Part shown: in pieces, positions 1 to 4,286 of the stretch
Layout: each line of letters begins with the position of its first letter
Position numbering within the stretch: the stretch's first letter is position 1
Source of the DNA: an uncultured Oscillochloris sp.
GTDB taxonomy: Bacteria; Chloroflexota; Chloroflexia; Chloroflexales; Chloroflexaceae
Assembly (NCBI GenBank): GCA_903877945.1
Contig: CAIRFY010000673.1
Coordinates: 1-9,042 of the forward strand
DNA: 9,042 nt
Reading direction: 5' to 3'
The notes under the pieces: model-generated
What the model was told of the DNA's origin: nothing
The model's input: the letters and a program-made list of their open reading frames with translations, nothing else
The model's database searches: none
Program-made: the position numbers and the translations under genes

Positions 1-145
1 CCCCTCACCCCCTGCCCCTCTCCCTCACGGGGAGAGGGGAGTATATCCCTTTCTGATACGGAATACTCCCCCTCTCCCGTTCAGGGAGAGGGGGCTGAGG
101 GGTGAGGGCTGAGCGGCGGCAGATTCCTTATTTGAAAGGTATTGA
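1..145. repeat. Palindromic interspersed repeat, copy A
   Basis: This is a multi-stem palindromic repeat, possibly cut by the window edge. An outer stem pairs CCCTCACCCC (2-11) with GGGGTGAGGG (99-108). Inside it, one hairpin pairs CCCCTCTCCC (15-24) with 30-39, and a second pairs CCCCCTCTCCC (68-78) with 84-94. Each inner hairpin has a 5-nt loop. The spacer at 42-64 can form a small stem (GTAT/ATAC). The left arm of hairpin 1 can also pair with the right arm of hairpin 2, giving one long hairpin as an alternative fold. Positions 1-41 are identical to copy B (8287-8327). The second half, including the tail after the palindrome (to about 145), also matches copy B, but the spacer differs. No reading frame of its own is convincing. 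It is probably a non-autonomous, REP- or MITE-like element. Confidence 0.9.
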
Positions 146-166
146 GCCTGGGTTCCGTCACCGGCC

Positions 167-183
167 TTGGGGCTGCGCCCCAA
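167..183. repeat. Short perfect hairpin TTGGGGC-tgc-GCCCCAA
   Basis: Seven-base-pair perfect inverted repeat with a 3-nt loop, in the gap between repeat copy A and the longer stem-loop at 192-232. It has no adjacent T-run, so an intrinsic terminator is not clearly supported. It may belong to the same repeat cluster. Confidence 0.5.
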
Positions 184-191
184 ACCTGCTT

Positions 192-232
192 TGTCATGAA
201 AGCTCGCGGCAAAGCCGCGAGCTTTCATGACA
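192..232 (-). terminator. Perfect 19-bp stem-loop downstream of the glycosyltransferase gene
   Basis: TGTCATGAAAGCTCGCGGC (192-210) is perfectly complementary to 214-232, with a 3-nt loop (211-213). It begins 24 nt beyond the stop codon of the leftward glycosyltransferase gene, where a transcript terminator or 3' stabilising structure would lie. On the minus strand it is followed by AAGCAGG rather than a U-tract, so classical intrinsic termination is uncertain. The perfect arms and tiny loop could equally mark an interspersed repeat. Confidence 0.4.
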
Positions 233-255
233 CAACATGCCACAGGGAGGACGAC

Positions 256-2238
256 TCAGCGCGACACGGCGGCGAGGAGCAGGGCGTCTGGCCCGGCGAA
301 CGCCGGGTTGGCGGGGCTGGCCCCGGAGAGGGGCAGCCGCACGAAGTTCTGCGGGTCGTACAGGCCGATCACGATCTGGTAGTTGTCGGCGGGCAGCCCG
401 CCCGGTAGGGGTAGGCTCACGCGGGTGCGGTAGTGCCGCCCGGCGTCCCAGCCAGCGGTGATCGCGGGCAGATCGATCTGGGCACGGCGCTGTCCTTGGG
501 GGTCGAGCAGGTGGACGAAGAGGGAGACACCCGGCGGCTTGTCCGCCGTCTGCCAGTGCAGGGTCAGATCGAGAGTGTTTGCGCCTTCGGCGAGATCGTA
601 GCCCTGGAGAGAGATCGCCGGGCCGAAGGTGGCCGACAGGGGATGCGCCGGGGTCGGGGTCAGTTCGTAAATTTGTGCGTATACGACGCCTTGGATGGTG
701 AGGGTATACACCGCACGCTGGGTGGCGGCGATCTGATCGAGGGGCGGGGTGAGTCCGGCTTGGGCGCTGCGCAGATAGACCACAGCGAAACCGGTGTGTG
801 GCGGCAACTGGCCGCTCACCGGCGGCAGATCGACGCCGACACCGGGGCGCAGGTAGGGGCGCAGGGTAGCTACGGTGCTGCTGACGGTCGCCTGTTCGGC
901 GATACCGGGCTGATGGGCGAGCCAGTCGGCCACCTGGGGCATGCCCTCGCCCCAACCCATGTGGAAGGTGCGTGCGCCCGCCGTGGCTCCGCCGAGCAAC
1001 TGGTTGTAGGCGATGATGCCGTAGGGGTGCCACCAGGCGGCGTTGGCGGCGGCGGCGAGGGTGACCCAAGCCAAGAACCCGGCGCGTTGGGATGAGCGCC
1101 AGCCCTCGGCTACGGCCCAGACCCCGGCCGCCGCCAAGATGTCGATGGCGGGAAAGGCCGGTTCCAGGTAGCGGTCGAACTTTTTGGGGAAGAGGCTCAG
1201 TTCCAGGGCGATCAGCAGGATGAGCCAGGCCAGGGCGGCCAGGACGGCCTGCTCCGCAGGGGGGCGACGCCGCCAGCGCAGGGCGAGCAACCCCAGGCCA
1301 GCCAGGGTCAGGGGGGTGAGGCGCATGGCTAGGGCCGTGGCGTAGTAGGTCGGCCCCGGCACGTCCACCGGCTGGCCCAGGTAGAAGTTCCCCGACTGGT
1401 GCGGCTCACCGCCCTCGACGGTGACACTCTCGGTGAGCTTGCTGACGGCGAGGGTCGGGCTGAACCAGAGGGCGGGCCAGATCAGTAGGGCGGTGAGGGC
1501 CGCCGCCGCGCCCCAGAGCGCCAGTTCACGCAGGGACTGACGCCAGGGTCGGCGACTGCGCCAGGTGGCCCAGGCAGCGACCCCGGCTACGGCGGGAGCC
1601 AGGATCACGCCGGGTGACTTGCTCAGCACGGCCAGGGCGGCGAGGATGCCGGAGGACAGAAGCACGACGATGTGCCCCCTCTCCCCCAGCCTCTCTCCAC
1701 GGGAAGAGGGAGTAGGAAGGATCGTCTCCCCGCGCAGCCAGAATACACACGCGGCCAGCAGGCTCAGGGTGGCGAAGCTGCCCATTAGGGCGTCTACGTG
1801 GAGGACGCGGCTAAACCCGATGACGAAGGGGTCGAGCGCCCAAAGCATGGTGGCGAGCAGGGCCACCTGCGGGGCGAGCAACCGCCGCAGCAGCCAGAGT
1901 CCGGCCACCACGGCGGCGGCGTTGACCAGGGCCAGGGGCATCTGCATGAGGCCGAGGCGCGTAGCAAAGTCGGCGAGGTCGATCATGCCACGGGCGGCAA
2001 GCAGGCCGTGGAGCAGCAGCCCGGTTGCGCCGAGCCACATGGTCGTAACGCCGGGGTGGGCCGATTGCGCGGTGGCCGCGAGGTCGCCGCCGCTGAGCGC
2101 CGCGAGAAAGTGCTGAGAGCGCGGCATCCAGCCGCCTGCCTCATCGATGGTGACGAACTGACCGAGGCCGATCACGCGGGGCAGCAGGGCGGTCAGGGCG
2201 ACGAGCAGGTAGGTTGGCGCGGAAGATCGTGGGGACAT
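256..2238 (-). CDS. GT39-like membrane glycosyltransferase with C-terminal beta-sandwich domain
   Basis: Predicted polytopic membrane enzyme of the GT-C fold (protein O-mannosyltransferase/ArnT-like), which would transfer a sugar from a polyprenyl-phosphate carrier to an acceptor outside the cytoplasm. With the ATG at 2238 it is 660 aa. Residues about 10-25 form the first membrane helix, followed by the loop motif TIDEA with acidic D32/E33, the usual place of the GT-C catalytic acid. HPGVTTMWLG (61-70) and LFPKKFDRYLEPAFP (349-363) are also typical. Many hydrophobic helices follow up to about residue 400. Residues about 530-635 look like a soluble beta-rich domain (LQGYDL, LTLHWQ, VSLFVHLLDP, YQIVIGLYDP). 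Residues 175-189 are encoded by an inserted palindromic repeat fragment. An in-frame ATG at 2283 exists, but it lies inside an inserted element, so 2238 is preferred. Neither start has a good Shine-Dalgarno. The sugar and acceptor cannot be deduced. Confidence 0.85.
   Translation of the reverse strand: MSPRSSAPTYLLVALTALLPRVIGLGQFVTIDEAGGWMPRSQHFLAALSGGDLAATAQSAHPGVTTMWLGATGLLLHGLLAARGMIDLADFATRLGLMQMPLALVNAAAVVAGLWLLRRLLAPQVALLATMLWALDPFVIGFSRVLHVDALMGSFATLSLLAACVFWLRGETILPTPSSRGERLGERGHIVVLLSSGILAALAVLSKSPGVILAPAVAGVAAWATWRSRRPWRQSLRELALWGAAAALTALLIWPALWFSPTLAVSKLTESVTVEGGEPHQSGNFYLGQPVDVPGPTYYATALAMRLTPLTLAGLGLLALRWRRRPPAEQAVLAALAWLILLIALELSLFPKKFDRYLEPAFPAIDILAAAGVWAVAEGWRSSQRAGFLAWVTLAAAANAAWWHPYGIIAYNQLLGGATAGARTFHMGWGEGMPQVADWLAHQPGIAEQATVSSTVATLRPYLRPGVGVDLPPVSGQLPPHTGFAVVYLRSAQAGLTPPLDQIAATQRAVYTLTIQGVVYAQIYELTPTPAHPLSATFGPAISLQGYDLAEGANTLDLTLHWQTADKPPGVSLFVHLLDPQGQRRAQIDLPAITAGWDAGRHYRTRVSLPLPGGLPADNYQIVIGLYDPQNFVRLPLSGASPANPAFAGPDALLLAAVSR
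1674..1716. repeat. Half copy of the palindromic repeat inside the glycosyltransferase gene
   Basis: On the plus strand this segment aligns by eye with the first 43 bases or so of copies A and B: a CCCTC...CCCC block, a CTCTCC / GGGAAGAGGG hairpin, then AGTA as in copy A. It has a few substitutions and a 2-nt deletion. On the coding strand it is read as PTPSSRGERLGERG (about residues 175-188). This hydrophilic loop lies between two membrane helices, so the reading frame survived the insertion. Confidence 0.75.
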
Positions 2239-2335
2239 ATTTAGGCGATACCGCAAAAGTAACGCTGTGAAGCGTCCTGTCATTCTTCGCTTCGCTCAGA
2301 ATGACAGCGTTACTTTTGTGGTATTGCATATTTAG
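2236..2335. mobile_element. Small inverted-repeat (MITE-like) element with 9-bp flanking duplications
   Basis: An 82-bp element (2245-2326) is bounded by the direct repeat CATATTTAG at 2236-2244 and 2327-2335, the pattern left by target-site duplication. Its outer arms (about 2246-2264 and 2308-2326) are complementary with two mismatches and read CAAAAGTAACG / CGTTACTTTTG. A nested hairpin pairs CTGTCATTCT (2278-2287) with AGAATGACAG (2297-2306) around TCGCTTCGCTC. No transposase fits inside, so it would need to be moved in trans. The left duplication contains the complement of the glycosyltransferase start codon, so insertion occurred exactly at the start of that gene. Similar CATTCTGAGCGAAGCG-type repeats are remembered as frequent in Chloroflexota genomes. 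Confidence 0.8.
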
Positions 2336-2345
2336 TGATAATACC

Positions 2346-2357
2346 GAACACGTGTTC
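2346..2357. promoter_or_regulatory. Palindromic operator candidate GAACACGTGTTC
   Basis: A perfect 12-bp palindrome covers the predicted transcription start (about 2354) of the leftward promoter. With its 5' neighbour C it fits the GAAC-N4-GTTC form of the LexA box known from Bacillus-type bacteria (CGAACRNRYGTTCG), differing only at the last base on the plus strand. Placement just downstream of the -10 is classic for a repressor. The identity of the regulator is inferred from the motif alone. Confidence 0.5.
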
Positions 2358-2360
2358 ATA

Positions 2361-2389
2361 TTTATACATCGTAAAAGTAAAACTGTCAA
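2361..2389 (-). promoter_or_regulatory. Sigma-70-type promoter for the glycosyltransferase gene
   Basis: On the minus strand, TTGACA (2389-2384) is followed after exactly 17 nt by TATAAA (2366-2361). The -35 is perfect and the -10 has five of six consensus bases. The predicted start is near 2354, giving a leader of about 116 nt to the ATG at 2238. The inserted inverted-repeat element lies in this leader and would fold as an RNA hairpin. Confidence 0.75.
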
Positions 2390-2397
2390 GTGTGTGA

Positions 2398-2415
2398 CTC
2401 GCACTGCTATGCGAG
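2398..2415. promoter_or_regulatory. Dyad CTCGCA-N6-TGCGAG upstream of the ABC gene promoter
   Basis: Six-base perfect inverted repeat with a 6-nt centre, ending 6 nt before the -10 hexamer (2422-2427) of the rightward promoter and so covering its -35 to spacer region. The position suits an operator or activator site. No particular regulator family is recognised. Confidence 0.35.
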
Positions 2416-2418
2416 ATT

Positions 2419-2427
2419 TGTTACAAT
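2419..2427 (+). promoter_or_regulatory. Extended -10 promoter TGTTACAAT for the ABC ATPase gene
   Basis: TG-n-TACAAT matches the extended -10 pattern, with the hexamer at 2422-2427 having five of six consensus bases. No good -35 is found 17 nt upstream, which an extended -10 can tolerate. Transcription would start near 2434, leaving a leader of about 32 nt that contains the Shine-Dalgarno AGAGGT (2455-2460), 5 nt before the ATG at 2466. Confidence 0.5.
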
Positions 2428-2465
2428 GCACGCCACCCCCACAACGAAGTAGATAGAGGTACCCA

Positions 2466-4019
2466 ATGACGATTGGTAGTCCCCACGATCAGCAGGTTGT
2501 GCTGGAGGCACGTGGCATTACCAAGCGATTCCCCGGCGTGATCGCCAACAACAATGTTTCGCTGCGGCTGCACAAGGGCGAGGTGCTGGCGCTGCTGGGC
2601 GAGAACGGGGCCGGTAAGAGTACCCTGATGAACATTCTCTACGGGCTCTACCACCAGGATGAAGGCGAGATCCTGGTGAACGGCACGCCGATGCGGGCCA
2701 GCAGCCCCCACGAGTCGATCCAGCGCGGCATCGGTATGGTTCACCAGCATTTTCAACTGGTGCCGGTGATGACGGTAGCTGAAAACGTGATGCTGGGCAA
2801 CGAGATCACACGTGGCGGGGTGTTTCTCGACCGGCGGCGGGCGGCTCATCTGATCGGCGAAATCTCGCGTCAGTATGGCCTTGAGGTTGACCCCAACGCG
2901 CTGATTGCCGACTTGCCGGTGGGCGCGCAGCAGCGGGTTGAGATTATCAAGGCGCTCTATCGCAACGCCGATATTCTGATCCTTGATGAGCCGACAGCGG
3001 TGCTGACGCCCCAGGAGGCCGATGATCTGGTGCAGATCATGCATACGCTGGTGGCCCAGGGCAAGTCGATCATTTTTATCACCCATAAGCTGCGCGAGGT
3101 GCTGGAGATCGCCGACCGGATTGTGGTGCTGCGCGGCGGGCACGTGGTCGGCGAGGCGCTGCCCGCTACTTCCTCGGAGGCAAACCTGGCGGCGATGATG
3201 GTCGGTCGCGATGTGATCCTGCGAGTCGATAAGGCTGTGGCTCACCCCGGCGCAACGGTGCTGGAGGTGCGCAACTTGCGGGTGCGCGATGACCGTGGCC
3301 TACTGGCGGTGAACGGGGCGGATCTGGATGTGCGTGCCGGTGAGATCCTGGGGGTGGCTGGCGTACAGGGCAATGGGCAGACCGAGTTGGTGGCGGCGAT
3401 CACCGGGCTGCGGGCCAAGGAGTCCGGCAGCGTGCGTGTGGCTGGACAGGACGTGAGCGACGCCACGCCGCGCCGGATCAGCGAACTGGGGGTTGCGCAC
3501 ATCCCCGAGGATCGCCAGCGCGAGGGGTTGGTGACCAGCTATGCGCTGACGGACAACTCGGTACTGGAGTTGTACTACCGCCAGCCCTTCGCCAGCGGGA
3601 TCATCCGCGACGAGGCTCAGGTCGAGGCGCACTGCGCACGGCTGGTGCAGGATTTCGATGTGCGTACCCCGAGTACGCATGTGCCAGTAAGTTCGCTCAG
3701 CGGCGGTAATCAGCAGAAACTGATCGTTGCCCGCGAGTTTAGCCAGCCGATCACGCTGCTGATCGCGGCTCAGCCTACTCGCGGGATCGATGTCGGCTCA
3801 ATCGAGTTTGTCCACAGCCAGATCGTCAAGAAGCGTGACGAGGGCGTGGCGGTGCTGGTGATCTCGGCGGAACTGGACGAGGTGCTGGCCCTGTCCGACC
3901 GGATCGCGGTGATGTACCACGGCCAGATTGTGGCGACGGTGCGCAGCGGTGAACTGACCCGCGATGAGTTGGGACTGTTGATGGCGGGGGCGGGGAAGGT
4001 TGCACATGAGGCGTTTTGA
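2466..4019 (+). CDS. Double-NBD ABC importer ATPase, BmpA-linked nucleoside/simple-sugar type (NupO/YufO-like)
   Basis: Cytoplasmic ATP-binding subunit (517 aa) of a type that energises import of nucleosides or simple sugars with two permeases and a BmpA lipoprotein. NBD1 has Walker A GENGAGKST (45-53), Q-loop Q94, signature region PVGAQQRVE (151-159), Walker B LILDEPT (171-177) and switch H207. NBD2 (about 265-510) has a degenerate Walker A (GVQGNGQTE, K replaced by Q305) but an intact LSGGNQQK signature (411-418). Its Walker B reads LLIAAQPTRG (431-440), without the catalytic DE pair. This asymmetry is usual for the family, so NBD2 is probably structural or nucleotide-binding only. AGAGGT 5 nt before the ATG supports the start. 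Permease and binding-protein genes are absent on both sides, which is unusual. The substrate cannot be assigned with certainty; RbsA-like sugar import is the alternative. Confidence 0.9.
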   Translation: MTIGSPHDQQVVLEARGITKRFPGVIANNNVSLRLHKGEVLALLGENGAGKSTLMNILYGLYHQDEGEILVNGTPMRASSPHESIQRGIGMVHQHFQLVPVMTVAENVMLGNEITRGGVFLDRRRAAHLIGEISRQYGLEVDPNALIADLPVGAQQRVEIIKALYRNADILILDEPTAVLTPQEADDLVQIMHTLVAQGKSIIFITHKLREVLEIADRIVVLRGGHVVGEALPATSSEANLAAMMVGRDVILRVDKAVAHPGATVLEVRNLRVRDDRGLLAVNGADLDVRAGEILGVAGVQGNGQTELVAAITGLRAKESGSVRVAGQDVSDATPRRISELGVAHIPEDRQREGLVTSYALTDNSVLELYYRQPFASGIIRDEAQVEAHCARLVQDFDVRTPSTHVPVSSLSGGNQQKLIVAREFSQPITLLIAAQPTRGIDVGSIEFVHSQIVKKRDEGVAVLVISAELDEVLALSDRIAVMYHGQIVATVRSGELTRDELGLLMAGAGKVAHEAF

Positions 4020-4044
4020 TGCGCTAGACATGGTTCAGAACAGT

Positions 4045-4227
4045 TTTACAGTGTGGCGGGGACGCGATGAGGCGAGGATGCGATATAGCAATCCTCTTGG
4101 GGTTGTTGTGTGGAGTCAAGGCTTTAGCCGGATAAGGCCGCCTAAAGGCTCGACTCCTTTTCATAACCAATTTAGGATTGCTATAACATCGCCTCGTCGC
4201 ATCCTCGCCTCATCGCCACACTGTAAA
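4045..4227. mobile_element. Near-complete 183-bp palindromic (MITE-like) element
   Basis: The element fills most of the gap between the ABC and ATPase genes. Outer arms: 4045-4058 pairs perfectly with 4214-4227 (14 bp, TTTACAGTGTGGCG). After a 7-nt bulge on the left, 4066-4083 pairs with 4197-4214 (GATGAGGCGAGGATGCGA; the terminal C at 4214 is shared between stems). Then 4084-4095 pairs with 4174-4185 (TATAGCAATCCT), leaving an 11-nt bulge on the right. At the centre, 4112-4127 and 4142-4157 form another stem with 14 of 16 matches (GGAGTC...CTTTAG). There is no coding capacity. It follows the ABC stop codon by 25 nt and could also act as a transcript-end structure. No clear target duplication was found. 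Confidence 0.75.
4158..4187 (+). promoter_or_regulatory. Possible promoter inside the palindromic element
   Basis: TTTTCA (4158-4163), an 18-nt spacer and TATAAC (4182-4187) form a moderate sigma-70-like match (four and five of six bases) reading toward the P-type ATPase gene. No better promoter was seen in 4020-4286. If real, the element supplies the promoter of the downstream operon. Confidence 0.3.
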
Positions 4228-4281
4228 GCTGAAACCTGGCACCTGAAACCTTGTCCTGCTCCTGAAACCTTGTAAAGCTGA
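4222..4281. repeat. Short direct repeats before the P-type ATPase gene
   Basis: TGTAAAGCTGA occurs at 4222-4232 and 4271-4281. CCTGAAACCTTGT occurs at 4242-4254 and 4261-4273. The core CTGAAACCT appears three times (4229, 4243, 4262). The last copies end 5 nt before the start codon at 4287, and no Shine-Dalgarno is visible there. They look like local duplications at the edge of the palindromic element, though a binding-site array is possible. Confidence 0.5.
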
Positions 4282-4286
4282 CGACA

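Noticed and set aside
194..1069. Minus-strand open frame overlapping the 3' part of the glycosyltransferase gene in another frame
   Set aside because: It is Arg/Pro-rich low-complexity translation, out of frame with the recognised protein, and it ends inside the 19-bp stem-loop.
2141..2431. Small minus-strand open frame across the intergenic region
   Set aside because: Its peptide (including VILSEAKND) is encoded by the inserted inverted-repeat element. Such peptides are typical of repeat-derived spurious frames.
3358..3803. Second half of the ABC ATPase as a decaying domain
   Set aside because: The degenerate Walker A and the AAQP Walker B are characteristic of the NupO/YufO-type family. 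The frame is intact and the second LSGGNQQK signature is perfect, so this is normal family asymmetry.
4000..4275. Small plus-strand open frame between the ABC and ATPase genes
   Set aside because: It is mostly translation of the palindromic element, with no ribosome binding site and no recognisable protein features.
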